Notes: generated by a model from the sequence alone, not told the origin. A DNA stretch of 64,000 bases from Streptococcus sp. 116-D4 (GCF_009731465.1 NZ_AP021887.1:552001-616000); one strand, 5' to 3'; shown: positions 44,275-53,198, counted from the first letter of the stretch. A program made the numbers and translations.

Positions 44275-45531
44275 ATGGAACAATTACATTTTATCACAAA
44301 ACTTCTCGATATTAAAGACCCAAACATCAAGATTCTAGATATCATCAATAGAGATAGTCACAAGGAAATCATCGCTAAATTGGATTATGAGAACCCACCT
44401 TGCCCTAATTGCGGAAGTCAAATGAAGAAATATGACTTTCAAAAACCTTCGAAAATTCCTTACCTTGAAACAACTGGTATGCCTACTAGAATTCTCCTTA
44501 GAAAGCGTCGATTCAAGTGCTATCATTGTTCAAAAATGATGGTTGCTGAGACTTCTCTCGTCAAGAAGAATCATCAAATCCCTCGTATCATCAACCAAAA
44601 AATTGCTCAGAAGCTGATTGAAAAAACTTCTATGACCGATATTGCTCATCAGCTGTCCATTTCAACTTCAACTGTCATTCGCAAGCTCAATGACTTCCGT
44701 TTTAAGCATGATTTTTCTCGTCTTCCTGAAATTATGTCATGGGACGAGTACTCCTTTACAAAGGGAAAGATGAGTTTCATTGCTCAAGATTTTGATAAGC
44801 TCAATATCATCACTGTTCTTGAAGGCAGAACACAAGCTATCATTCGAAATCACTTTCTTAAATATGATAGAGTCGTTCGATGTCGAGTGAAAATCATTAC
44901 GATGGATATGTTTAGTCCTTACTATGACTTGGCTAAACAGCTTTTTCCAAACGCTAAAATCGTGTTGGATCGTTTCCATATTATCCAACATCTCAGCCGT
45001 GCTATGAGTCGTGTGCGTGTTCAAATCATGAATCAGTTTGAACGAAAATCCCATGAATACAAGGCTATCAAGCGTTACTGGAAGCTCATCCAACAGGATA
45101 GTCGAAAACTCAGCGATAAACGTTTTTATCGTCCTACTTTTCGTATTCACTTGACCAATAAAGAGATTCTAGACAAGCTTTTGAGCTATTCAGAAGACTT
45201 GAAACACCACTATCAGATCTATCAGCTCTTGCTTTTTCACTTTCAGAACAAAGACCCTGAGAAATTTTTCGGACTCATTGAGGACAATCAAAAGCAGGTT
45301 CATCCTATTTTTCAGACTGTCTTTAAAACCTTTCTAAAGAACAAAGAGAAAATCATCAACGCTCTTCAATTACCTTATTCCAACGCAAAATTGGAAGCGA
45401 CCAATAATCTCATCAAACTTATCAAACGAAACGCCTTTGGATTTCGGAACTTTGAAAACTTCAAAAAAAGGATTTTTATCGCTCTGAACATCAAAAAAGA
45501 AAGGACGAATTTTGTCCTTTCTCGAGCTTAG
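44275..45531 (+). CDS. ISL3-family transposase, copy 2
   Basis: A 418-residue intact transposase, same architecture as copy 1: zinc finger (CPNCGSQM ... CYHCSKMM), helix-turn-helix, DDE domain. Nearly all differences from copy 1 lie between bases 44350 and 44532 (about residues 26-86). The rest of the protein is identical except for one residue (NQKQ here, NLKQ in copy 1). Start choice as in copy 1. Confidence 0.95.
   Translation: MEQLHFITKLLDIKDPNIKILDIINRDSHKEIIAKLDYENPPCPNCGSQMKKYDFQKPSKIPYLETTGMPTRILLRKRRFKCYHCSKMMVAETSLVKKNHQIPRIINQKIAQKLIEKTSMTDIAHQLSISTSTVIRKLNDFRFKHDFSRLPEIMSWDEYSFTKGKMSFIAQDFDKLNIITVLEGRTQAIIRNHFLKYDRVVRCRVKIITMDMFSPYYDLAKQLFPNAKIVLDRFHIIQHLSRAMSRVRVQIMNQFERKSHEYKAIKRYWKLIQQDSRKLSDKRFYRPTFRIHLTNKEILDKLLSYSEDLKHHYQIYQLLLFHFQNKDPEKFFGLIEDNQKQVHPIFQTVFKTFLKNKEKIINALQLPYSNAKLEATNNLIKLIKRNAFGFRNFENFKKRIFIALNIKKERTNFVLSRA
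45493..45522 (-). terminator. inward-facing terminator inside IS copy 2
   Basis: Same hairpin as in copy 1 (AGAAAGGAC / GTCCTTTCT plus T-tract), here on the minus strand. It would stop transcription coming from the reductase gene about 55-85 bases after its stop, taking over the role of the separated terminator. Confidence 0.85.
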
Positions 45532-45577
45532 CTGACTTCAACCCACTACAGTTGACAAAGAGCCGATTAAACTCAAC

Positions 45578-46894
45578 TTAAATCGCAAACAAGTCATTCA
45601 AGTTCTCAGCCAAGGTTGGGTGAGTGAAGATTTGTTTTGTGAAGTAAGTGTAAGGAATCTTGTTGTCCATAGCAACAGTGATGATATTGATGATTTCTTG
45701 AGAACCTTCTGAGAAGATGCTTGCTCCAAGAATTTCTTTTGTTTCAGTATTCACAACAGCTTTGAAAGCTCCACGAAGGTCTCCGTTTACGTGACCACGA
45801 GGCATTGCTGCAACAGGAATTTCCTTAACGGCGTATGGAAGTTTCAAATCAGCTGCTTGGCTTTCCGTCAAACCTACTTGTGAAAGGGCAGGTGTGATAA
45901 ACATGGTGTTTGGTACATTGAGACGGTCTTCAAGAGTGTAGCTGCCATCACCAGCAAGGTAGCTGTAAACAACACGGAAGTCATCAAGTGAAATGTAAGT
46001 AAATTGAGGGCCACCGTTGACATCTCCAACTGCAAAGACACCAGGAACGTTTGTTTGACAATGTTTGTCTACTTTAATAGCACCACGTTCAGTTAGTTCA
46101 ATATCTGTATTTTCAAGTTGAAGTGGTTCTACATTTGGTTTGCGTCCAGTTGAGTAGAGAAGGGCATCGAAACGGTAAGTTTCGTTTTCAGTTACAAGGA
46201 GCACTTGGTCACCATCGTTTTTGATTTCAGTAGTATGAATGTTTTGAAGCAATTCAATACCATCTTCTTCCATGTATTGTTTAGCAAGAGCTGCGATGGA
46301 AGGTTCTGCACGAGGTAAGAAAGTATCCAAGGCATCTAGGACTGTAACTTTGCTGCCAAGTTTGTTGTAAAGGCCAGCGAATTCAAGACCGATATTTCCG
46401 CCACCAAGGATTCCAAGTTTTTCAGGCAATTTGTCCAAGTTCTGGATACCTGTTGAGTCAAAGACGTTTTTGCTTGTAGCAAGTCCAGGAATTGGCAAGA
46501 CGTTTGAAATAGCACCAGTGTTGATAACGATTGTTTCAGCAGTTAGTTCTTGTTTTTCATCACCAGCTTGAATTTCGATGACTTTATTAGAAACAAAGTG
46601 AGCTTCCGCATCAATGATATCAACGCCTGTACCAGCTACAGTAGCATAGTTTTTACCGTTAAGGCGACCAGTGACAGTGTTTTTGGTAGCAATCACTTCT
46701 TCAAAAGATAAGTCTTTCTCAGCAGCAACTAGTAAAGTCTTAGTTGGGATACAACCGATGTTGATACAAGTTCCGCCGTACATAGCCTTACTACGTTCGA
46801 TAAGGGCAACTTTTTTACCAGCTGAAGCCAATTTACCTGCTAGTGTTTTACCAGCTTTACCAAATCCGATAACGATTAAATCATAAGTTAACAT
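45578..46894 (-). CDS. har: RclA/Har-like flavoprotein disulfide reductase (hypothiocyanous acid reductase)
   Basis: A 438-residue class I pyridine nucleotide-disulfide oxidoreductase. It has the FAD fold DLIVIGFGKAGKTLA, the redox pair C43/C48 in GTCINIGCIPTK, the NAD(P)H fold LGILGGGNIGLEFAG, and the dimer-interface HPT-AEN segment. It is shorter than dihydrolipoamide dehydrogenase and glutathione reductase and matches RclA-type enzymes. In S. pneumoniae this gene, next to an OFA transporter, encodes Har, which detoxifies the host oxidant hypothiocyanous acid. The symbol rests on that recalled gene neighbourhood. AGGAGG before the ATG. Confidence 0.85.
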   Translation of the reverse strand: MLTYDLIVIGFGKAGKTLAGKLASAGKKVALIERSKAMYGGTCINIGCIPTKTLLVAAEKDLSFEEVIATKNTVTGRLNGKNYATVAGTGVDIIDAEAHFVSNKVIEIQAGDEKQELTAETIVINTGAISNVLPIPGLATSKNVFDSTGIQNLDKLPEKLGILGGGNIGLEFAGLYNKLGSKVTVLDALDTFLPRAEPSIAALAKQYMEEDGIELLQNIHTTEIKNDGDQVLLVTENETYRFDALLYSTGRKPNVEPLQLENTDIELTERGAIKVDKHCQTNVPGVFAVGDVNGGPQFTYISLDDFRVVYSYLAGDGSYTLEDRLNVPNTMFITPALSQVGLTESQAADLKLPYAVKEIPVAAMPRGHVNGDLRGAFKAVVNTETKEILGASIFSEGSQEIINIITVAMDNKIPYTYFTKQIFTHPTLAENLNDLFAI

Positions 46895-47086
46895 TTAGAG
46901 TTCCTCCTATTCGCATTTCATTCTAGCACAAGAAAAAAACTTTTGCACAATTCTGCTACGAAAAGGAAAGAAAATATAAAAACGCTTTCCAGGCAAAAAA
47001 ATAGTAATTTTTCAACAATCTTGATAAACTAAAATCCTATCCTTTTTTATATAAAATAGGATAAATGTTCGAAAATAGGAGAATTT

Positions 47087-48313
47087 ATGAAATCGAATCG
47101 TTATATTATTGCCTTTTCTGGAGTCATTTTGCACTTAATGCTGGGGTCCACGTATGCTTGGAGTGTTTATCGCAATCCTATTATTGAAAAAACGGGATGG
47201 GATCAGGCTTCTGTTGCCTTCGCCTTTAGTCTGGCAATCTTTTGTTTGGGATTATCGGCTGCATTTATGGGGCGTTTGGTAGAAAAATTTGGTCCGAGAG
47301 TCATGGGGAGTCTATCTGCTTTTCTATACGCAGGTGGAAATATCTTAACAGGATTTGCAATAGACCGTCAGGAACTGTGGTTGTTGTATCTTGCTTATGG
47401 CATTTTAGGTGGGCTCGGTTTGGGAGCAGGCTATATTACCCCTGTGTCAACGATTATAAAATGGTTTCCTGATAAACGTGGTCTCGCAACAGGTTTAGCG
47501 ATTATGGGGTTTGGTTTTGCTTCTTTATTGACTAGTCCCATAGCGCAACATTTCATCGCAAAGGTAGGTCTTGTAGAAACTTTTTATATTTTAGGTGCAA
47601 GTTACTTTGTTATCATGCTCCTAGCTTCACAATTCATTAAGCGTCCAAATGAGCAAGAGCTTGCAATTTTATCTGTTTCAGGGAAAGAAAAAACAGCCTC
47701 TTTGACGCAAGGAATGGCTGCAAATCAGGCTCTGAAAAGCAATCGGTTTTATATACTTTGGATTATTTTCTTTATCAATATAGCTTGTGGTCTAGGATTA
47801 ATTTCAGCGGCATCGCCAATGGCACAGGAGATGGCTGGCTTGTCTACAAGTCATGCAGCAGTAATGGTGGGCGTTTTAGGGATTTTCAATGGGTTTGGTC
47901 GTTTGCTCTGGGCGAGTTTATCTGACTACATCGGTCGCCCTCTAACCTTTAGTATATTATTGCTTGTCAATCTTTTCTTCTCGCTCTTACTTTGGCTATT
48001 TACAAATTCCGTTTTATTTGTAGTCGCTATGTCTATTTTGATGACTTGCTATGGAGCTGGTTTTTCTTTGATTCCAGCTTATCTCAGTGATATTTTTGGA
48101 ACCAAGGAATTGGCTGCTCTGCATGGATATATTTTAACAGCTTGGGCAATGGCTGGTTTAGCAGGACCTATTTTATTAGCAGAGACTTATAAAATAGCTC
48201 ATTCTTACACACAAACCTTATTCGTTTTTCTTATTTTATATAGTATAGCCTTGGCTTTGTCTTATTATCTAGGTCGTTCAATCAAAAAGGAGAGTCAAAA
48301 ACCGCTTACATGA
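47087..48313 (+). CDS. OFA-family MFS transporter (oxalate/formate antiporter-like)
   Basis: A 408-residue transporter with twelve membrane segments. The LHLMLGSTYAWSVYRNPI start and GLGLGAGYITPVSTIIKWFPDKRGLATG block are typical of the OFA family. The true substrate in streptococci is not established; oxalate is only the family name. Divergent from the har-like gene, which may link its role to oxidant or acid stress, but this is context only. Confidence 0.87.
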   Translation: MKSNRYIIAFSGVILHLMLGSTYAWSVYRNPIIEKTGWDQASVAFAFSLAIFCLGLSAAFMGRLVEKFGPRVMGSLSAFLYAGGNILTGFAIDRQELWLLYLAYGILGGLGLGAGYITPVSTIIKWFPDKRGLATGLAIMGFGFASLLTSPIAQHFIAKVGLVETFYILGASYFVIMLLASQFIKRPNEQELAILSVSGKEKTASLTQGMAANQALKSNRFYILWIIFFINIACGLGLISAASPMAQEMAGLSTSHAAVMVGVLGIFNGFGRLLWASLSDYIGRPLTFSILLLVNLFFSLLLWLFTNSVLFVVAMSILMTCYGAGFSLIPAYLSDIFGTKELAALHGYILTAWAMAGLAGPILLAETYKIAHSYTQTLFVFLILYSIALALSYYLGRSIKKESQKPLT

Positions 48314-48352
48314 TTTTCTAGAGAAATTAGGCTATCTTTTGTTCTGGTCTTG

Positions 48353-48361
48353 TGTTATACT
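48353..48361 (+). promoter_or_regulatory. extended -10 promoter and long leader of cshA
   Basis: TGT-TATACT gives a transcript start near 48368 and a leader of about 143 nt. The leader contains AAAGAAAA / TTTTCTTT (about 48374-48394) and a GC-rich GGGTGGCTTCGCACCACC hairpin near 48474-48491, just ahead of the ribosome binding site. Long structured leaders are common for cold-inducible DEAD-box helicase genes. Confidence 0.55.
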
Positions 48362-48510
48362 AGATAGGTTGCAAAGAAAACAGTACTTTTCTTTTGTGGA
48401 AAAGAGGCAACACGATTTTGTATCCAGTATATGAAAATTCGTCATAAAAAGAAAAGTATAAACTAAGCCCTATAGGGTGGCTTCGCACCACCTTTAGAAA
48501 GAAGAATACC

Positions 48511-50088
48511 GTGAAATTTAATGAATTAAACTTGTCTGCTGATTTGCTAGCAGAGATTGAAAAAGCTGGTTTTGTTGAAGCCAGTCCGATCCAAGAACAA
48601 ACCATTCCCTTGGCCCTTGAAGGCAAGGACGTTATTGGTCAAGCTCAGACTGGTACAGGAAAAACTGCAGCCTTTGGCTTGCCTACCCTTGAAAAAATCC
48701 GTACAGAAGAAGCGACCATCCAAGCTTTGGTTATCGCTCCAACACGTGAACTTGCTGTCCAAAGTCAGGAAGAATTGTTCCGCTTTGGTCGTAGTAAGGG
48801 AGTCAAAGTCCGCTCAGTATATGGCGGATCAAGTATTGAAAAACAAATTAAGGCTCTTAAATCTGGTGCCCATATAGTAGTGGGAACTCCAGGTCGCCTC
48901 TTGGACTTGATTAAACGCAAGGCCTTGAAATTACAAGATATTGAAACTCTTATCCTTGACGAAGCAGATGAAATGCTCAACATGGGCTTCTTAGAAGACA
49001 TCGAAGCGATCATTTCTCGTGTCCCTGAAAGCCGTCAAACTTTGCTTTTCTCAGCAACTATGCCAGATGCCATCAAACGTATCGGTGTTCAGTTTATGAA
49101 AGAACCTGAGCATGTGAAGATTGCTGCCAAGGAATTGACGACAGAATTGGTTGACCAGTACTACCTCCGTGTCAAGGAGCAAGAAAAATTTGATACTATG
49201 ACTCGTCTTATGGATGTGGAACAACCAGAACTTGCTATTGTATTTGGTCGTACCAAACGCCGTGTGGATGAATTGACTCGTGGACTTAAAATTCGTGGCT
49301 TCCGTGCCGAAGGAATTCATGGAGACCTAGACCAAAACAAACGTCTTCGTGTCCTTCGTGACTTTAAAAATGGCAATCTTGATGTTTTGGTTGCGACAGA
49401 CGTTGCAGCGCGTGGATTGGATATTTCAGGTGTGACTCATGTCTACAACTACGATATTCCACAAGATCCTGAAAGTTATGTTCACCGTATTGGGCGTACA
49501 GGTCGTGCTGGTAAGTCAGGCCAGTCAATTACCTTCGTTTCGCCTAATGAAATGGGTTACCTCCAAATCATCGAAAACTTGACTAAGAAACGCATGAAAG
49601 GTCTCAAACCTGCAAGTGCAGAAGAAGCCTTCCAAGCTAAAAAACAGGTAGCTCTCAAGAAAATCGAACGTGATTTTGCAGATGAAACCATTCGTGCCAA
49701 CTTTGAGAAATTTGGTAAGGATGCTCGTAAGCTAGCTGCCGAATTTACTCCAGAAGAACTGGCAATGTATATCTTGAGTCTGACTGTTCAAGATCCAGAT
49801 AGTCTTCCTGAAGTGGAGATTGCACGTGAAAAACCACTGCCATTTAAACCATCAGGTAATGGCTTTGGTGGCAAAGGAAAAGGAGGTCGTGGAGGCCGTC
49901 GTGGGGACGACCGTCGAGACCGTGATCGCCGTGGTAATGGTCGTCGTGATGATTTCAAAAAAGGAAGTCGTGGCAATGATCGTTTTGATAAAGACAGACG
50001 TTACCGTAATAAAGACAATAAAAAACCACGCAATACTTCAAGCGAAAAGCAAACAGGTTTTGTTATTCGTAACAAGGGTGATAAATAA
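48511..50088 (+). CDS. cshA: DEAD-box ATP-dependent RNA helicase CshA
   Basis: A 525-residue helicase, starting at GTG with AAAGAAG upstream. It has the Q motif, AQTGTGKT, APTRELAVQ, DEADEML, SATMP, ARGLDIS and HRIGRTGRAG in order. A Gly/Arg/Asp-rich basic tail (about 450-525) is typical of CshA and binds RNA. It unwinds RNA in the degradosome and ribosome assembly. It is transcribed alone, with a terminator immediately after. Confidence 0.95.
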   Translation: MKFNELNLSADLLAEIEKAGFVEASPIQEQTIPLALEGKDVIGQAQTGTGKTAAFGLPTLEKIRTEEATIQALVIAPTRELAVQSQEELFRFGRSKGVKVRSVYGGSSIEKQIKALKSGAHIVVGTPGRLLDLIKRKALKLQDIETLILDEADEMLNMGFLEDIEAIISRVPESRQTLLFSATMPDAIKRIGVQFMKEPEHVKIAAKELTTELVDQYYLRVKEQEKFDTMTRLMDVEQPELAIVFGRTKRRVDELTRGLKIRGFRAEGIHGDLDQNKRLRVLRDFKNGNLDVLVATDVAARGLDISGVTHVYNYDIPQDPESYVHRIGRTGRAGKSGQSITFVSPNEMGYLQIIENLTKKRMKGLKPASAEEAFQAKKQVALKKIERDFADETIRANFEKFGKDARKLAAEFTPEELAMYILSLTVQDPDSLPEVEIAREKPLPFKPSGNGFGGKGKGGRGGRRGDDRRDRDRRGNGRRDDFKKGSRGNDRFDKDRRYRNKDNKKPRNTSSEKQTGFVIRNKGDK

Positions 50089-50089
50089 G

Positions 50090-50119
50090 AAAAAGCGGTT
50101 CAAAATGAATCGCTTTTTT
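50090..50119 (+). terminator. terminator of cshA
   Basis: AAAAAGCG-G-TTC / GAA-T-CGCTTTTTT with a 5-base loop. Confidence 0.85.
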
Positions 50120-50271
50120 ATATAAGGAGACCGAATGAAAAAGAAAGATAAATGAAATAGATAGTTACCTTCTTTTGATATTATAATATACAAAATTAAG
50201 GAACTTGTCAATAGAAAAGAAGCAATTTAATTAAAAATATTCTTGTTTTTTCAAATTGCAAATAAATAAGC

Positions 50272-50286
50272 AATTTTCAGATAATA
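50272..50286 (+). promoter_or_regulatory. CodY box upstream of codY
   Basis: AATTTTCAGATAATA matches AATTTTCWGAAAATT at 13 of 15 positions and ends one base before the codY -35. This position fits negative autoregulation, known for CodY in streptococci and lactococci. Confidence 0.75.
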
Positions 50287-50287
50287 A

Positions 50288-50316
50288 TTGAAAATTCAAG
50301 CTGTTTATGTTATAAT
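50288..50316 (+). promoter_or_regulatory. promoter of codY-pncA
   Basis: TTGAAA (50288-50293), 17 bases, TATAAT (50311-50316); the start codon is 26 bases further on. Confidence 0.88.
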
Positions 50317-50342
50317 GATAGCGATTAAATTCGAGGTGAAAA

Positions 50343-51131
50343 ATGGCACATTTATTAGAAAAAACTAGAAAAATTACTTCTATCCTGAAGCGCTCAGACG
50401 AGCAGTTGCAGGAAGAACTTCCCTACAATGCGATTACCCGTCAGTTGGCAGATATTATTGACTGTAACGCCTGTATCGTTAATAGCAAGGGACATCTCCT
50501 TGGCTATTTTATGCGTTACAAAACCAATACAGATCGTGTAGAGCAATTCTTTCAAACTAAGATTTTCCCGGATGACTACATTCAAGGTGCGAACATGATC
50601 TACGATACAGAAGCTAATCTGACAGTTGATCATGATTTGAGTATATTCCCTGTCGAGAGTCGTTCTGATTTTCCAGATGGCTTGACGACCATTGCTCCAA
50701 TTCATGTATCAGGGATTCGCCTTGGCTCTTTGATTATTTGGCGCAATGATAAAAAATTCGAAGACGAGGACTTAATCCTTGTTGAGATTGCCAGTACCGT
50801 TGTTGGGATTCAACTCCTTAACTTCCAGCGTGAAGAAGATGAGAAAAATATCCGTCGCCGTACGGCTGTTACCATGGCAGTTAATACTCTTTCCTATTCT
50901 GAACTTCGTGCTGTTTCAGCAATTTTAGAGGAATTAAATGGAAATGAAGGGCAGTTGACCGCATCTGTGATTGCAGACCGTATCGGAATCACCCGCTCTG
51001 TGATTGTCAATGCCCTTCGTAAACTTGAGTCTGCAGGGATTATTGAAAGTCGCTCACTTGGAATGAAGGGAACCTATCTTAAGGTCTTGATTTCAGATAT
51101 TTTTGAAGAAGTAAAGAAAAGAGATTACTGA
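50343..51131 (+). CDS. codY: global nutritional repressor CodY
   Basis: 262 residues, the standard length. The N-terminal GAF domain binds branched-chain amino acids ([18 protein letters not shown] start, [14 protein letters not shown]). The C-terminal winged helix contains [34 protein letters not shown]. In S. pneumoniae it controls nitrogen metabolism, competence and iron uptake. A CodY box precedes its own promoter. It overlaps pncA by one base. Confidence 0.97.
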   Translation: MAHLLEKTRKITSILKRSDEQLQEELPYNAITRQLADIIDCNACIVNSKGHLLGYFMRYKTNTDRVEQFFQTKIFPDDYIQGANMIYDTEANLTVDHDLSIFPVESRSDFPDGLTTIAPIHVSGIRLGSLIIWRNDKKFEDEDLILVEIASTVVGIQLLNFQREEDEKNIRRRTAVTMAVNTLSYSELRAVSAILEELNGNEGQLTASVIADRIGITRSVIVNALRKLESAGIIESRSLGMKGTYLKVLISDIFEEVKKRDY

Positions 51132-51706
51132 TGACTAAAGCTTTAATTTCGATTGATTATACAGAAGATTTTGTTGCTGATAGTGGGAAGCTGACAGCAG
51201 GTGCTCCAGCTCAGGCTATTTCGGATGCCATTAGCAAGGTGACTCGATTAGCTTTTGAACGCGGAGATTACATCTTCTTTACCATCGATGCTCACGAAGA
51301 AAATGATTGTTTCCATCCAGAAAGCAAGCTATTTCCTCCACATAATTTGATTGGGACTAGTGGACGCAATTTATACGGAGATTTGGGGACCTTTTATCAA
51401 GAGCATGGTTCAGACAGTCGTGTCTTTTGGATGGATAAACGCCATTACTCAGCTTTTTCGGGTACTGACCTAGATATCCGTTTGAGAGAGCGTCGAATTT
51501 CGACAGTTATTTTAACCGGAGTTTTGACGGATATCTGTGTCCTGCATACAGCTATAGATGCCTATAATCTAGGATATGATATCGAGATTGTTAAACCAGC
51601 TGTTGCTTCCATCTGGCCTGAAAATCACCAATTTGCCCTAGGTCATTTCAAAAATACACTCGGAGCTAAGTTAGTAGATGAAAATCTAAATGAACTTTCT
51701 GAGTAA
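51131..51706 (+). CDS. pncA: nicotinamidase / isochorismatase-family hydrolase
   Basis: A 191-residue cysteine hydrolase. The catalytic Asp is in ISIDYTEDFVADSGKL, the metal-binding DAHEENDCFHPES follows, and the nucleophile Cys is in LTGVLTDICVLHTA with the preceding cis-peptide. It converts nicotinamide to nicotinate for NAD salvage, which suits the pnuC importer found at 11287. It is translationally coupled to codY, linking NAD salvage to nutrient state. Confidence 0.9.
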   Translation: MTKALISIDYTEDFVADSGKLTAGAPAQAISDAISKVTRLAFERGDYIFFTIDAHEENDCFHPESKLFPPHNLIGTSGRNLYGDLGTFYQEHGSDSRVFWMDKRHYSAFSGTDLDIRLRERRISTVILTGVLTDICVLHTAIDAYNLGYDIEIVKPAVASIWPENHQFALGHFKNTLGAKLVDENLNELSE

Positions 51707-51731
51707 TTTGGTTGATGAGCTAAATTCCCAA

Positions 51732-51766
51732 ACTAAGTTCCACTGCTAATCCAAGTGGAAGTTAGT
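51732..51766. repeat. hairpin resembling the IS30 end (copy 1)
   Basis: ACTAAGTTCCACT, 9 bases, AGTGGAAGTTAGT: near-perfect inverted repeat with one central G-G mismatch. Its right arm GTGGAAGTTAGT also occurs in the left terminal repeat of the IS30 element at 51925-51936. Confidence 0.7.
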
Positions 51767-51780
51767 CTGAAAAAAATTGT

Positions 51781-51825
51781 AAAAACCAGTGGAAATCCGT
51801 GTCAGGGTAAGTTCCACTGGTTTTT
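51781..51825 (+). terminator. terminator of codY-pncA
   Basis: AAAAACCAGTGGAA (51781-51794) pairs perfectly with TTCCACTGGTTTTT (51812-51825), with a 17-base loop. Confidence 0.88.
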
Positions 51826-51891
51826 CTAATTCTTGATTTCATCGCTTTTGTAGCCGAAAAGAATAGAAAAAAGAGCGCACAAAACCCTCTC

Positions 51892-51910
51892 ATCTGAAAG
51901 CGTTTCAGAT
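51892..51910. repeat. 19-bp perfect palindrome beside the IS30 left end
   Basis: ATCTGAAA-GCG-TTTCAGAT, ten bases outside the left IS end. IS30-family elements favour palindromic targets, so it may mark the insertion preference. Confidence 0.6.
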
Positions 51911-51920
51911 TAAGTTCCGC

Positions 51921-53184
51921 TATGGTGGAAGTTAGTGTGAGACGTTTGAATGGGGTTAAAGATTAGTTTTTAGAACTTATGTTGGAGTAATGTAGAAGAT
52001 TGACAGACGTCTTCTGCAGGTATGTTAGAAATGCCGAGAAGTTCAGGAATCTCTTCTCCGTAAGTAAAGGCAAAGAGCTCATAAGAAGACTTTCCATTCA
52101 AAGCAGCACGTTTGACACTGTTGACATGCGAACAGACGAGATTAATATCCTCTTGCGTTAAATTGTCAAAGGAAGTTCCTTTAGGTAGAATGTCGCGAAT
52201 CAGCGTGTGATTTTTCTCAATTCTCCCTTTCTGGTCAGAGCGATTAGGGTCACAAAAGAAAAGCTTACTCTCTCCTCGCACATCCATTTCGATATCATCA
52301 ACCCTGGCAAACTCTCCACCATTATCTGTTAGAATGACAGGGAAAAATTGGAAGAAATCTTTGTCCGCTTGGTGAAAAGTGTTTTTGATGTCATAGAAGT
52401 GTTTGGTAACCTCAAGGGCAGTTTTATTATCCAGAAGTCTAGCGAAGATAAAGTTACAGAAAGAGAGATTGAAGGTGAGTAGGACTTTTCCTCCGGTTCG
52501 GCCCATAACGGTGTCCATTTCCAGCCAAGAGTCTAGTTGATTAAGGGTTAAATAGTTTTGGAAATCCTCATAGGAACGACCTTTTTTAGCTTCTTTAGGG
52601 ATGGAAGGTAGCTTACTTTTCCGTCTTTCTTTGAATTTAACGGCTCTGGTTAGGTCAATCGGAGCGATAGATAGGTATCCTTTCCGGATGTGTCGATAGA
52701 CAGTTGAGGAGCTGACATCAAGGTTATGAGTTTTCAGAATATGGTAGATGTGTTGTCCCTTTTTAACCCCATCAGAAATGATTTTATCCATTTCCCAGAA
52801 GGTCTTGGAATTGAGAGGAGTTCCTTCACGAGCTTCTACAAGAATTTTTTCGTACTGTTTTTGAGCTTGTTTAGCGAGGTAGAAGATCTTCTTATAGCCA
52901 CAATTTTGTCTTCTTTTAGGGCATCCATTACAGACAAAGGGAGCCTTGTCGAGTAGAGGGCAGGGAAGATTATCGCATGTAGACTCTCGGACTTGTCTGT
53001 TTCGTTTGACTTCTTTGGAAACAGTAGTTGGGTCTTTTAGAATGGATTGTCCAATAGCTTTGAAGGTTTCACCGCGTTCTAAGCCTAATTGGATATCATT
53101 ACGGTCTGAAAGGGTAAGGTGTTTATGTTTTGTCATAGTAGACCTCATTTCTAACTCAAACGTCTCACACTTAATTCCACCATA
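51921..53184 (-). mobile_element. IS30-family insertion sequence
   Basis: An element of about 1264 bp bounded by inverted repeats of about 29 bp (left TATGGTGGAAGTTAGTGTGA..., right the same with GTT/TTA changes), both reading inward to GAGACGTTTGA. One intact transposase on the minus strand. No clear short target duplication was found. It lies between pncA and tRNA-Leu. Confidence 0.88.
51970..53136 (-). CDS. IS30-family transposase
   Basis: A 388-residue DDE transposase. It has an N-terminal helix-turn-helix (LTLSDRNDIQLGLERGETFKAI cut here for length, then DPTTVSKEV), a Cys cluster (CDNLPCPLL, CNGCPKRRQNCGY) and the catalytic residues in LEMDTVMGR, ILTDNGGEF and KGRIEKNHTLIRD. The ORF is intact. 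The start at 53136 has GAGG 6 bases upstream; an ATG four codons earlier lies within that site. Confidence 0.93.
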   Translation of the reverse strand: MTKHKHLTLSDRNDIQLGLERGETFKAIGQSILKDPTTVSKEVKRNRQVRESTCDNLPCPLLDKAPFVCNGCPKRRQNCGYKKIFYLAKQAQKQYEKILVEAREGTPLNSKTFWEMDKIISDGVKKGQHIYHILKTHNLDVSSSTVYRHIRKGYLSIAPIDLTRAVKFKERRKSKLPSIPKEAKKGRSYEDFQNYLTLNQLDSWLEMDTVMGRTGGKVLLTFNLSFCNFIFARLLDNKTALEVTKHFYDIKNTFHQADKDFFQFFPVILTDNGGEFARVDDIEMDVRGESKLFFCDPNRSDQKGRIEKNHTLIRDILPKGTSFDNLTQEDINLVCSHVNSVKRAALNGKSSYELFAFTYGEEIPELLGISNIPAEDVCQSSTLLQHKF

Positions 53185-53198
53185 AAAATCCGTTTTAG

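Larger units (their letters stand above)
44152..45564 (+). mobile_element. IS1167-like insertion sequence (ISL3 family), copy 2
   Basis: 1413 bp, the same length and ends as copy 1, in the opposite orientation. A perfect 8-bp target duplication GATTAAAC lies at 44144-44151 and 45565-45572. It separates the har-like gene from its terminator. The flanks differ from those of copy 1, and each copy keeps its own matched duplication. Confidence 0.96.

Noticed and set aside
9301-45564. The two IS copies as ends of a composite transposon
   Set aside because: Each copy has its own 8-bp duplication with different sequence, and the 33 kb between them are ordinary housekeeping genes.
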